A stretch of 64,000 bases of DNA from Neptunomonas japonica DSM 18939 (GTDB taxonomy: Bacteria > Pseudomonadota > Gammaproteobacteria > Pseudomonadales > Balneatricaceae): NCBI RefSeq assembly GCF_000422765.1, contig NZ_AUGR01000018.1:1-64000 (forward strand), read 5' to 3'. A program made the position numbers and the translations under genes. The notes beneath the pieces were generated by a model. The model worked only from the letters and a program-made list of their open reading frames with translations. It was not told where the DNA came from and ran no database searches. Positions 8,775 through 16,700 of the stretch are shown piece by piece (the first letter of the stretch is position 1; every line of letters begins with the position of its first letter).

Positions 8775-9249
8775 TAGTGGCTTCTAGCTCCGTTAAATCT
8801 TCCACGCCTGCCATGTCGGATAGCATACGAGTATAAATTGTTAGCTTATCTTGTAATGAGTGAAGTTCTTCTCGGAATTCAAGGCAGCACAGTGAATCAT
8901 TATCGAAGCCATTACGCTTGGCAACAGGGTGCCATTTAGATGTAAATGGACGAATGATTTGATTTAGTACAACAGCTGCTATCTTTGTGAATTCAAGACA
9001 ATGGCGGCCGTTCTCTTTTAATATGTCTCTGGTTAATGGAAACATCTGGTGCACGCTATCTAATGCGGCGTATTCATCCCCATCCCTGATTTCCAGTCGC
9101 TGAGTTGTCACACGTGTAAGTAGCTCAATATATAGTTGCCATGCAGCCACTTTATCTTGTTCCTGAGGCTTCCATTCCGCATCAAGAAAAGGCGTTTTTA
9201 TTTTAAGAGAAGTCATTCCCCAGTTATCGAGCCATTCACTCCATTTCAT
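8764..9249 (-). CDS. Small conserved-looking protein of unknown function inside a TIR operon
   Basis: 161 residues, Trp- and Glu-rich, with no signal peptide or membrane segment, so probably cytosolic. The N-terminus has WSEWLDNWGMTSLKIKTPFL, then AAWQLYIELLTRVTTQRL, a long predicted helical middle, and a C-terminus DMAGVEDLTELEA. I recall hypothetical proteins with this layout next to TIR genes but know no assigned function. It starts 19 bases after the ThsB-like gene, with an AGGA ribosome site, and its end overlaps the TIR gene, so the three proteins should be made together. It may be a regulator, adaptor or target-recognition factor. This is inference from position only. Confidence 0.8.
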   Translation of the reverse strand: MKWSEWLDNWGMTSLKIKTPFLDAEWKPQEQDKVAAWQLYIELLTRVTTQRLEIRDGDEYAALDSVHQMFPLTRDILKENGRHCLEFTKIAAVVLNQIIRPFTSKWHPVAKRNGFDNDSLCCLEFREELHSLQDKLTIYTRMLSDMAGVEDLTELEATNEL

Positions 9250-9268
9250 GTGTGTATCCTTTAATTTC

Positions 9269-9862
9269 TTAGCGTTGCCACTCCGCCCCGGATCGGTTAT
9301 TCACAAAGTTTGGGAATGAATTAACGGGAATTATTTTCTTTCGGGTCATAAATGCCTCATGAATCCATTTCTGCACTTCATTGGGGTTGCTTGACCAATC
9401 ATAGATTTGTGCGAAATCACCAAGAACATTATCCACTAAGCGAGGTGGTGTCGTTTTTTCATAGTATTGCCGGTCAGGATTATTGGTCGTATTAAAGTAA
9501 CCGGTACGTTGAATCAACCCCTGTGTAGGTGGCCGGTAGCTTGGTAGAAGAATGCCGATAAGACCAGAACGAGGACTGTACTGAGTATGCCGAAGTGAAG
9601 CTCCTATCTCCCAGTCTACATGCTTGCGTTTCCATGTTTCGGATCCAATAAGGACAACTGTAACTGAAGAATCTCGAAGATAGTTTTCACGGATGATTTG
9701 TCGAATACGGTCAGTTTGCATGTATTCATCGATATCTCCGATCTTGACAGACTGAGAGACCATGATGTTGTGATGATATACAAACATCTCTTCAAATTTA
9801 TTGCGGTAAGTTTGGTCGTTGTCGTGGTGGTAACTTACAAAGACCTTGTGACGTTGGTTCAT
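9269..9862 (-). CDS. ThsB-like (MTH538-type, DUF1863) TIR protein
   Basis: 197 residues. Features of the MTH538/ThsB TIR-like family: VFVSYHHDND at 7-16, a long insert before IRQIIRENYLRDSSVTVVLI, then GSETWKRKHVDWEIGASL, where E85 is the expected catalytic glutamate. In Thoeris systems proteins of this family sense phage and make a cyclic-ADP-ribose-type signal that activates a ThsA effector. No SIR2-SLOG or Macro-TM ThsA is present within the window; the partner here is instead a second, canonical TIR protein. It is first in the operon, with an AGGAG ribosome site 8 bases from the ATG, and is transcribed divergently from the PIN module. It is typical of sensor components, but its signal is unknown. 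Confidence 0.82.
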   Translation of the reverse strand: MNQRHKVFVSYHHDNDQTYRNKFEEMFVYHHNIMVSQSVKIGDIDEYMQTDRIRQIIRENYLRDSSVTVVLIGSETWKRKHVDWEIGASLRHTQYSPRSGLIGILLPSYRPPTQGLIQRTGYFNTTNNPDRQYYEKTTPPRLVDNVLGDFAQIYDWSSNPNEVQKWIHEAFMTRKKIIPVNSFPNFVNNRSGAEWQR

Positions 9863-10112
9863 TAGCAGGACTCCTTTCCAACATTCCTCTGATAAACAAC
9901 TATAAAGATAATAGCTGATTTTTTATATGCCAAAACTGCATTATTGGTTATGGGGGACAAGAGTTTAATATCTTATTGTCTCAAGTGTAGGTTTAATATC
10001 GGTATTAGCATCTTTTATATAATGCTATCTTTGGACTAAGGTGGTTTGTTCATATAACAGAACCGACTAGAATTAGAGCTCTAATTTATTGAGCTCGCAG
10101 GGAAAGCAAGTA
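9863..10112. promoter_or_regulatory. Divergent intergenic region between TIR operon and unknown-PIN pair
   Basis: About 250 AT-rich bases separate the divergent start codons of the ThsB-like gene and the PIN-associated gene. It must hold both promoters. No convincing operator palindrome was picked out. A short direct repeat GAGCTCTAATTTATTGAGCTC lies near 10076-10096 and can be read as an inverted GAGCTC pair flanking the second gene's leader. Confidence 0.35.
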
Positions 10113-10862
10113 ATGAATGATAAAGTTGAGTTTGAGTTCAGCATAGATGCTCTTACTCCAGACACTCTTTCTATGAGGAGGTTGGCGGAGTACCTTAAAG
10201 CCCTATCTTCTTTAATGGGGGTGGATAGCTCTGTTTTTCGTTATGTAGAGGAAGGAAGTGCAATCCTCAAGCAAGATGTATTAGAGTCTTCGGATGTAGT
10301 TCAGGTTATACAGCGCATAGATGGACTACGGCAAAATAGTGCTCCCGCTGAAGCTGAAAAGGCTTTCCAAGATTTGAACCGATTGCTTAAACACGATAAT
10401 GCAGTTGGTCGGTTTCGTTTGGCATCTGGCCATCTAGCAGCAAATGCCGACCTTTACTTCCCTGGGCGAGAAATCGAGGGTCCTGAGCCTATTTATGCCG
10501 TTGCTGAAGAAGGGCAGCTTGATGGCACACTAATTCTCATTGGAGGTAAGGATGACTCTGTTCCCGTTCATATACAGCACAAACTTGGTTCTGATGGCGT
10601 TTACAAGTGCACATGCAATAGGGCCTTAGCAAGGGAGATGGCAAAGCATCTTTTTAGCGATATCCGAGTTGCAGGGGTAGGTGACTGGGTTCGGGATGAA
10701 AAAGGTGAATGGAAGTGCAAGAAATTTAAGATCTGCGATTATTGGTTACTCCAACAAGGCACTCTTGCTGAAGGTTTGGATGAATTGGGTAAGCTCATAG
10801 GTAGTGATATTGGTGAGTTGAAAAAGCCAACCAAGTTTATAAACGATTCTAGGGAAGACTGA
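10113..10862 (+). CDS. Unknown protein paired with a PIN nuclease
   Basis: 249 residues from the ATG at 10113, preceded by AGGGA at a suitable distance; an in-frame TTG at 10089 would add eight residues. There is no signal or membrane segment. The N-terminal half is predicted helical (LSMRRLAEYLKALSSLMGVD). The C-terminal half is richer in strands, with a cysteine pair in YKCTCNRALA and a CKKFKICDYW segment. It does not look like a short ribbon-helix-helix, AbrB or Phd antitoxin. It lies five bases before a PIN-domain gene and must be co-transcribed, so it could be a large atypical antitoxin or a partner in a defence unit. I do not recognise the family. Confidence 0.75.
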   Translation: MNDKVEFEFSIDALTPDTLSMRRLAEYLKALSSLMGVDSSVFRYVEEGSAILKQDVLESSDVVQVIQRIDGLRQNSAPAEAEKAFQDLNRLLKHDNAVGRFRLASGHLAANADLYFPGREIEGPEPIYAVAEEGQLDGTLILIGGKDDSVPVHIQHKLGSDGVYKCTCNRALAREMAKHLFSDIRVAGVGDWVRDEKGEWKCKKFKICDYWLLQQGTLAEGLDELGKLIGSDIGELKKPTKFINDSRED

Positions 10863-10867
10863 GTTAC

Positions 10868-11377
10868 ATGGTAGTTATCGATACCAACGTGCTTGTGTAC
10901 ATGATCAATCCAAAAGCACCATCTCCAACCGACCCTACAACAGGTAAGCAGGTTGAGCATGTTAAAGAACGGGTTGAGCACCTCGTAGCAACCCTCCAGG
11001 AAAAGGGGATTAAAGTTCTCGTGCCAACGCCTGTGCTATCAGAGTTGTTATTGGTAAATCGTAAAAAATATAAAGAAATTCTTGAGGTGATTCGAACTAG
11101 GACTGTCTTTCGGCCAGTAAGTTTTGATCAGAGAGCTGCTATAGAACTTGCGATTAATCTTGAGGATGCCAAAGTTACCCAAAATTTAAATGTTGGGTTA
11201 ACTTCAAAAGCAAAACTTCGATTTGATCGTCAAATAATTGCTATAGCGTGTGCCCAAGGTGTAAAAGTCATATATAGCGACGACGCAAATGTATGCTCAC
11301 TTGCTACCCGAAAGGGTATGAGAGCGTATGGGATCAAAGATATGGATTTGCCCGCGGTGAACCTTGCATTGTTTTAG
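10868..11377 (+). CDS. PIN-domain ribonuclease (VapC-like)
   Basis: 169 residues with the PIN acidic set: D5 in VVIDTNVLVY, E59 in PVLSELL, D120 in RFDRQIIAIA and D138/D139 in IYSDDANV. Together these bind Mg/Mn for RNA cleavage. The length is slightly above the ~130 of typical VapC because of an insert at residues 15-45. It follows the unknown 249-residue gene by five bases. Known PIN partners are usually small DNA-binding antitoxins encoded just upstream, so this arrangement fits toxin-antitoxin organisation with an unusual antitoxin. All catalytic residues are present. Confidence 0.85.
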   Translation: MVVIDTNVLVYMINPKAPSPTDPTTGKQVEHVKERVEHLVATLQEKGIKVLVPTPVLSELLLVNRKKYKEILEVIRTRTVFRPVSFDQRAAIELAINLEDAKVTQNLNVGLTSKAKLRFDRQIIAIACAQGVKVIYSDDANVCSLATRKGMRAYGIKDMDLPAVNLALF

Positions 11378-11455
11378 ATGCTAGACAGGCTGTACTATGC
11401 TGAGAGAATAACCTCGCACGACTTAAACGGATGTTAGATGTACAGGGAGTAAACA

Positions 11456-12238
11456 ATGTTCAGCATACTCAAGCAGAATATATTGAAAGGAATCAGCCTA
11501 ATGATGAAATACATTGGGAGGCTTATATCTGGCGCAATGGGAGCATTTAATAAGAGTCCATTTTGGTTTGTTCTTTCTTCTGTTATTAGTATTTCTATTG
11601 GTATCACCTTCTTCGCTCCTATAAGTGAAATGTATAAAGGTTTAGCTTCATTGCCCTCCATCGGAGGCCTACTCACGGCTCTTTTTCAAGTGGCAAGAGA
11701 TGATGCTGCACACAAACGCTCTATTGATTTTCAAAATAAGCAGCAGCTTTTTAACTTAGGAGCTACTTCGCATATGGCTAATACCGTCTTTGATAAGCAC
11801 GTAGAGTTTTCAGAAAAATATCTTTCTGAAGTTCATAAGTTGGTCGCATCCCTGACAAGTGAAGGCCCTACCAAAAGTGCACTCGCCCATGCCAATAATC
11901 TCAATAATTTACGAATTGATTACACTGCTTGGATCACCCCTGAGATAGAAGATAAACTTCTCCCTTTTGAAAATGCTGTTAGAACTATTGGTGCAAAAGC
12001 TAGCTATGTTGAAGCTATAAGGGGGCAGGAGGATAGTTCGGAAAGTCGATCAAAAGCGATTGGAGAGATGTTCGACACGTTCTCTACTATCATGGGTCTT
12101 GAGTCAAGAGAATCCAAAGATGCTGAAACAACTATAAAAGAAGTAATGAATCGAGTTCGAGAGATATTGAATATTGTCGAGCTTGTCTCAATAAGGGACT
12201 TTTTAATTGACCTAGCAGCCTCTGCAGCTAAAAAATGA
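11456..12238 (+). CDS. Single-pass membrane protein with long helical cytoplasmic domain, defence-island type
   Basis: 260 residues with a strong ribosome site (AGGGAG, 8 bases). One clear membrane segment (WFVLSSVISISIGITFF) lies at residues ~37-55, then a hydrophobic LPSIGGLLTALFQVARDDAA. The rest is soluble and mainly helical: HMANTVFDKHVEFSEKYLSE, HANNLNNLRIDYTAWITPEI, IREFL-type C-terminal helices. No enzymatic motif is seen. Membrane-anchored helical proteins of this kind occur in defence islands and could act as membrane effectors or anchors; that is inference. The next gene, the Roco protein, starts 215 bases downstream in the same direction. Confidence 0.72.
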   Translation: MFSILKQNILKGISLMMKYIGRLISGAMGAFNKSPFWFVLSSVISISIGITFFAPISEMYKGLASLPSIGGLLTALFQVARDDAAHKRSIDFQNKQQLFNLGATSHMANTVFDKHVEFSEKYLSEVHKLVASLTSEGPTKSALAHANNLNNLRIDYTAWITPEIEDKLLPFENAVRTIGAKASYVEAIRGQEDSSESRSKAIGEMFDTFSTIMGLESRESKDAETTIKEVMNRVREILNIVELVSIRDFLIDLAASAAKK

Positions 12239-12453
12239 CTGGCTTTCCAAAGTTATACTAATTTTAAAAGTGATTTCACATTAGGAATAGATGAGTGAGA
12301 AGACTAGGTTACATACCTCACTTACTAATAAAAATCTTCATGTTATTTAATCCAAGTAAATATTCGGCGCAGTAAAAAATCTTATGCATCAGTGCCGCTA
12401 ATAATTGTCAGCTCTAAGTATGTATTAAAAATTCGAATAGATTAGAGGCACTT

Positions 12454-14547
12454 ATGTATAAAAAAAATCTTAAAGAAATTATTGACGCCCGAATAAAGAG
12501 TTGCATGGATAATGGTGGATTTAGACTGGACCTTAGTCAAATAAGACTAAGCTCAGTGCCGAGCGAAATACTTAAAATTCCCGAACTAGAACAATTAAAT
12601 CTTTCTAAAAATCATATAGATGAGCTGCCAGATTTTTTATTTGATTTGCATAACCTAAAAATTATTTCTCTCCAAAGTAATAGAATTAGAGTTATTCCAA
12701 GCGGTATCGAAAGATTAATTAACTTAATTAGAATAGATTTAAATGATAATGAGCTCGAAAGCATAGAAGAAGGTTTAGGTAATATAGGAGCACTCACTAC
12801 AGTATATTTAGGAAGGAACAACCTGAGATCTCTTCCTTCATCTCTAGCTAATCTTAATAATTTAAAAGTTCTGTCTTTAGCAGGTAATCGGCTTAATATT
12901 CCAATTGAAATATTAAATGGAGATATTGGAGGGTTAATGAACTACCTTTCTGCTATCGAAGGTGAAAAATACACTCTTTGTGAGGCAAAGTTTCTTATAG
13001 TCGGTGAAGGAGATGTTGGAAAAACCGAACTTTGTAGATCTATCTTGGGACTTCAAGACGGAAATCCACCTGACTCTACTGAAGGTATTAGTATCCTTCG
13101 CTGGAATGTTAAGCCAAAGGATCAAGAGTATATAATCAATTTATGGGACTTTGGCGGCCAGGAAATATATCATTCCACCCATCAATATTTTTTAACTAAG
13201 AAATCGGTGTATGTATTGGTATGGACTGCTCGGACAGATGACGACTTTTATAGTTTTGATTACTGGCTCAATATAATAAATTTGTTGAGCGACTCTTCGC
13301 CGCTGATTATTGTTCAGAACAAATGCGATGAACGAATAAAAGAAATAGACACATCCAGAATTACAAGGCAGTTTAAAAACATATCAGGTTTTTTTAACGT
13401 CAGTGCTCTTAATGAAACAGGTATTGATGTACTCAAAAAGGAGATAGTGAAGCAAGTAGAAAAATTGGACCATTTTAACCAAGTCGTACCTATTGCATGG
13501 GTGAAGATTCGTGAGGACTTAGAAGGTTACCAAAAACCCTATATGTCATATGGAGAATATTTGAAAGTTTGTTCCAAATATGGCCTAAATAAGAATAAAG
13601 CTGAATGGCTAAGTGAATATTTTCATGTATTGGGAGTTTTCCTTCATTTTGATGACAACCTGATTTTATCGGACATAGTTTTCCTTAAACCAGAATGGGC
13701 AACTGCCGCTGCGTACATAGTATTTGACGAAAAAGAAGTTATCAATGGTAATGGCCTTTTTTCAAACCGCACTCTAAAGCGGGTTTGGAAGGGTTACCCA
13801 ATCGATAAGTATCCGGCTCTTATAGAGCTAATGAAAAAGTTTGAATTGTGTTTTGAAATAGAAGCAACTGGGAAGTACATAGTTCCCGCACGACTGCCAG
13901 CGGTACCTCCCAGCGTACTTTTCAAACCTAAAGAAGAACTATCTTATAGATATGAATATCAATTTATGCCAGCAGGTATAATTGAGCGCTGCATCGTAAG
14001 GTTACATCGATTAATATTTAATAACAGCTACTGGAAAAACGGTGTTCTTGTAAAAAAAGGAGATACTTCTGCCCTTGTTGAGTCGGATCGATTCAAGCGA
14101 AGCATATCTATTAGATTAGAAGGGTCATCGAAAGCAGAATTGCTTACTATTATCCGGAATGAGATCGATCAAATTCACCAATCTCTTAACTACCCGCAGG
14201 TTACGGAAAGAATTCCTTGCGTATGTAAAGAATGTATAGGCTCAGAACCATATTATTATGATATGAGCGTCATGGAGCGTGCTAGAAGCAAAGGTAGGAA
14301 AAGTATTGAATGTAGGAAAAGCTTTGAGTCGGTAGAAATTAGGTCAATCCTAGGCGGAATAGATGGTACTTTAGAAAGTAAAGAAAATGAGATACTCAAT
14401 CTTTTAAATGAGATAGTTGACAGGTTTGACACAAAAGAATCTTTAGCACAAAAGGTAAATTCTTCTTTACATTTAAAGCCGAGTATATTTGGTGTAGGTG
14501 TGAACTTAAATTATTTGATTGAGAAAGTTTTAAGAGATAAAATATAA
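12454..14547 (+). CDS. Roco protein (LRR-Roc-COR GTPase)
   Basis: 697 residues. Residues ~45-155 contain five or so leucine-rich repeats (LEQLNLSKNHIDELP, LKIISLQSNRIRVIP and so on). The Roc GTPase follows: P-loop GEGDVGKT (184-191), DFGGQ (232-236) and NKCD (289-292). Residues ~340-520 look like the COR dimerisation domain (WVKIREDLEGYQ, FLKPEWATAAAY). A C-terminal part contains a CxCxxC motif (C589, C591, C594) and C620, suggesting a metal-binding knuckle. Bacterial Roco proteins are dimeric GTPases related to LRRK2; their roles are mostly unknown. AT-rich codon use and the neighbouring defence-type genes suggest a horizontally acquired immune or stress module. There is no TIR or protease domain attached, so any effector would be encoded separately. 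Confidence 0.88.
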   Translation: MYKKNLKEIIDARIKSCMDNGGFRLDLSQIRLSSVPSEILKIPELEQLNLSKNHIDELPDFLFDLHNLKIISLQSNRIRVIPSGIERLINLIRIDLNDNELESIEEGLGNIGALTTVYLGRNNLRSLPSSLANLNNLKVLSLAGNRLNIPIEILNGDIGGLMNYLSAIEGEKYTLCEAKFLIVGEGDVGKTELCRSILGLQDGNPPDSTEGISILRWNVKPKDQEYIINLWDFGGQEIYHSTHQYFLTKKSVYVLVWTARTDDDFYSFDYWLNIINLLSDSSPLIIVQNKCDERIKEIDTSRITRQFKNISGFFNVSALNETGIDVLKKEIVKQVEKLDHFNQVVPIAWVKIREDLEGYQKPYMSYGEYLKVCSKYGLNKNKAEWLSEYFHVLGVFLHFDDNLILSDIVFLKPEWATAAAYIVFDEKEVINGNGLFSNRTLKRVWKGYPIDKYPALIELMKKFELCFEIEATGKYIVPARLPAVPPSVLFKPKEELSYRYEYQFMPAGIIERCIVRLHRLIFNNSYWKNGVLVKKGDTSALVESDRFKRSISIRLEGSSKAELLTIIRNEIDQIHQSLNYPQVTERIPCVCKECIGSEPYYYDMSVMERARSKGRKSIECRKSFESVEIRSILGGIDGTLESKENEILNLLNEIVDRFDTKESLAQKVNSSLHLKPSIFGVGVNLNYLIEKVLRDKI

Positions 14548-14733
14548 GAGACGTTCTAGCTAAATAACCTAAAGCACGAAGTAACTATCGATAAATAGAA
14601 CCGCTAGCAAGGCCTCAAAATTATTATAATATCCGATAAAATAATTACCTGCATTAGTTTACGTCGACAAGCAGTAGCTTGTTAAATTGTTGGGGGATAG
14701 GCATTTAGTTATACCTGGATTTTCTATCATTAC

Positions 14734-15042
14734 AATATGTAGTAAAATTACAGAATAGGGTTGAGGTTTTTTCGTGGATAACTGTATGCAATCTTTCACT
14801 ACATTTTTATGCAATCTTATACTGCATATTTCCCCGTAACTTGTTGTTTTATGGTTGTCGCTTATGCAAGCTTAGGGGGCAAACAACACAAGTTTGTCGT
14901 TTGCACCGAAAGTCTGCATAAATTGAACATAAGTCTGCATAAGCACTATTTTTGTAGTGAAACTACGAAGATGGTGGCAATGCTATGTATTGACGTAACC
15001 TTAAACATTCCCGCGTAAAAAACCTTTTTAAGTTTGCCAGTC
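14734..15042 (+). repeat. Dispersed structured repeat, copy 2 (longest copy)
   Basis: About 310 bases. Left: GTAG-N5-TTAC mini hairpin and GGTTTTTTCGTGG (14765-14777). Middle: the TATGCA blocks and CATATTTCCCCGTAAC, then a long imperfect hairpin whose arms read roughly ATGCAAGCTTAGGGGGCAAA and, reversed, ATGCAGACTTTCGGTGCAAA. Right: GTAGTGAAACTAC mini hairpin, GAAGATGGTGGCA, and CCGCGTAAAAAACC (15011-15024), an imperfect inverse of the left GGTTTTTTCGTGG. A 69-codon reading frame across it (14809-15018) has no coding character and is explained by the repeat. The element resembles a non-autonomous mobile element or a structured RNA/DNA module. Confidence 0.75.
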
Positions 15043-15047
15043 TTAAA

Positions 15048-15245
15048 ATGGATAGCGTTATGACCGTTGAATCCGCCCTAGAGTTCGACACCTGCTTCCA
15101 CTTTGAATATTCACCCGATGTTATTTCTTTCGAAGCTCAGCCTGAAGGGTTTTACTATGGTTTTTTGTGCAAAGAATTGCCTTATACACCTGATTTCCTA
15201 GCAAAGTGCCATTATAGGTGCTTCGAAATATTGAATGTTTTCTAA
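15048..15245 (+). pseudogene. Tn7-type TnsA endonuclease, N-terminal fragment
   Basis: The 65-residue frame contains VESALEFDTCFHFEYSPDV, FEAQPEGFYY and LPYTPDFLAKC. This is the opening of TnsA-like transposon endonucleases, where the pattern ExxxExD...F...PxVxxFxxQP...YTPDF includes early active-site acidic residues. The protein should be ~220-270 residues. Here it stops at a TAA lying inside a tandem duplication (15234-15280). No tnsB, tnsC, tniQ or Cas gene is present nearby, so it is a relic. It shows that a Tn7-like element once occupied or delivered DNA at this site. Confidence 0.62.
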
Positions 15246-15280
15246 TTGTTATATTGACTGTTTTCTAATTGTTATATTGG
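15233..15280. repeat. Tandem duplication of a ~23-base unit
   Basis: The unit TGTTTTCTAATTGTTATATTG occurs twice in direct succession with 2-3 bases between copies. The first copy supplies the stop codon that ends the TnsA fragment. Similar pairs or single diverged units lie at 688-722 and near 20190. Repeated short sites next to a TnsA gene could be TnsB-binding sites at a Tn7-like end, but this is not shown. Confidence 0.6.
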
Positions 15281-15866
15281 TTGGCATTCTTACTGTTCTT
15301 GCTCAAATAGAGTTCGAGTCTCCTCAAACTGTGCAAAGCAGCTGCTGGGTTACATTTTTATGCGCCATTTTTTCAAAAAATAATTTGCTTTGTTACGACT
15401 AATGACTGGGTTTTTTCTGCCCCAGCATAACTTATCAGTAACACTTTGATTGTCCTTAAAAAGGCCACGTTGTTGTGAATTTTTATTGAAGATGGTGGGG
15501 TGCTTTTGACCCGGTTAGGTGAATTAATGATGAGGTTGTATTTAATATTTCTATATATTTCAATTCATTAGGCAATAAAAAGTTCTGGCACGAAATTTGT
15601 ATTGATAGTTGTAAGAAGCGAAAAGTAATCATTTGGGGCACTGACAAATAAGTTAATTTGAAGACACTAACTAGCGCGGGCATGTGACTCTACGTTCCTG
15701 ATTGCTTGTTATAAGTAGGTGTATTCAACCTCTAAAATGACAAGAGTTACATTAACTTGATAGTACCGCCAGGGAGCGTTGAGGTTTCTGCGCGTGACAC
15801 ATCGACAGCTATCAAGCTCGGCAGCACAAGAATGGACCAGTATAAAACCGCACCGAGGGAGCTAAA
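15281..15866. other. Gene-free region downstream of the TnsA fragment
   Basis: About 590 bases without a credible gene on either strand. A short GAG-TTCGAGT-CTC motif near 15310 resembles a tRNA T-arm but lacks the rest of a tRNA. The last ~60 bases provide the leader and a GGGAG ribosome site for the hydrolase gene at 15867. Confidence 0.5.
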
Positions 15867-16679
15867 ATGACCATCAACTTCAACAAGATTCCAGGTTACA
15901 TCAAGCGTGAGATCGATGAACCGCGTAGCACCGTAAAACGCGGCATGCGTACCCAGACTGTCAAGCGTATTCAGGAGTGGTTAAATTACCATACCTGTAG
16001 GACCAGTATTGACGGTGACTTCGGCCCGGCGACTGAAGTCTGCGTTAAGGATTTCCAGAGAATGCAGGGTACGCCCCCGACGGGTGAAGTTGACGCCGCG
16101 CTGTGGAATCTGCTGGTCGAACCCATGAAGGCTGCATTGAAAGTACCTCCGAATATGGGGCAGTTGACGCCCCAGCAAGCAGTGTTGAGCGTAGCTAATC
16201 AACATGTCGATCAACACCCGGTGGAGATCGGGGGCGCAAATTGTGGTCCTTGGGTGCGGCTTTATTGCTCGGGAAATGACGGTCGGCAATGGGCTTGGTG
16301 TGCTGGTTTTGTTACCATGATTATGCAACAGGCATACTTCTATCAAGATGCCGGGCCGCCCATCAAAGGTTCGGTTTCATGTGATACGCTGGCGGCACAG
16401 GCGAAAAGTGCCGGTTTATTCGTTTCGGAGAAAGAAATTACGTCAGGACGACAGGATTGGCAGCAGTTCGGTGGATCTTGTATTTTCCTGCGTCGCCGAA
16501 CAGACACTGATTGGACACATACGGGTATCGCCACTGCGGGAGAGGGTAGTTTAGCCAATACCGTTTTTTCAACTATCGAAGGTAACACCAACGACGAGGG
16601 TGTTAGAGAGGGCTTCGAAGCCTGCCGGCGTACCCGTAGCGTCTCTGGAAGCAATTATGATTTTATTACTTTTATCTAA
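15867..16679 (+). CDS. Peptidoglycan-binding and CHAP-like cysteine hydrolase
   Basis: 270 residues. Residues ~25-85 form a PG_binding_1 domain (GMRTQTVKRIQEWLN, IDGDFGPATEVCVKDFQ, GEVDAALWNLL). Residues ~115-270 resemble CHAP/NlpC-type amidases: a catalytic Cys candidate C145 in WAWCAGFV, His candidate H218 in WTHTGIA, and the strand STIEGNTND with E238/N240. There is no signal peptide, so export would need a holin, type VI secretion or lysis. The base composition is more GC-rich than its surroundings, suggesting separate origin. A downstream lipoprotein gene (22 bases later) could be a periplasmic inhibitor. Phage-type lysin, type VI amidase effector or bacteriocin are all possible. Confidence 0.75.
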   Translation: MTINFNKIPGYIKREIDEPRSTVKRGMRTQTVKRIQEWLNYHTCRTSIDGDFGPATEVCVKDFQRMQGTPPTGEVDAALWNLLVEPMKAALKVPPNMGQLTPQQAVLSVANQHVDQHPVEIGGANCGPWVRLYCSGNDGRQWAWCAGFVTMIMQQAYFYQDAGPPIKGSVSCDTLAAQAKSAGLFVSEKEITSGRQDWQQFGGSCIFLRRRTDTDWTHTGIATAGEGSLANTVFSTIEGNTNDEGVREGFEACRRTRSVSGSNYDFITFI

Positions 16680-16700
16680 GACTTCGTTGGGGTTTGACCG

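Noticed and set aside
7749..9862. Calling the TIR operon a standard Thoeris system
   Set aside because: No ThsA (SIR2-SLOG or Macro-TM) is encoded next to the ThsB-like gene; the partner is another TIR protein.
14809..15018. 69-codon plus-strand reading frame
   Set aside because: It is wholly inside repeat copy 2 and its equivalent in copy 3 is broken.
15308..15322. tRNA T-arm-like GAG-TTCGAGT-CTC
   Set aside because: Only three stem pairs and no acceptor, D or anticodon arm around it.
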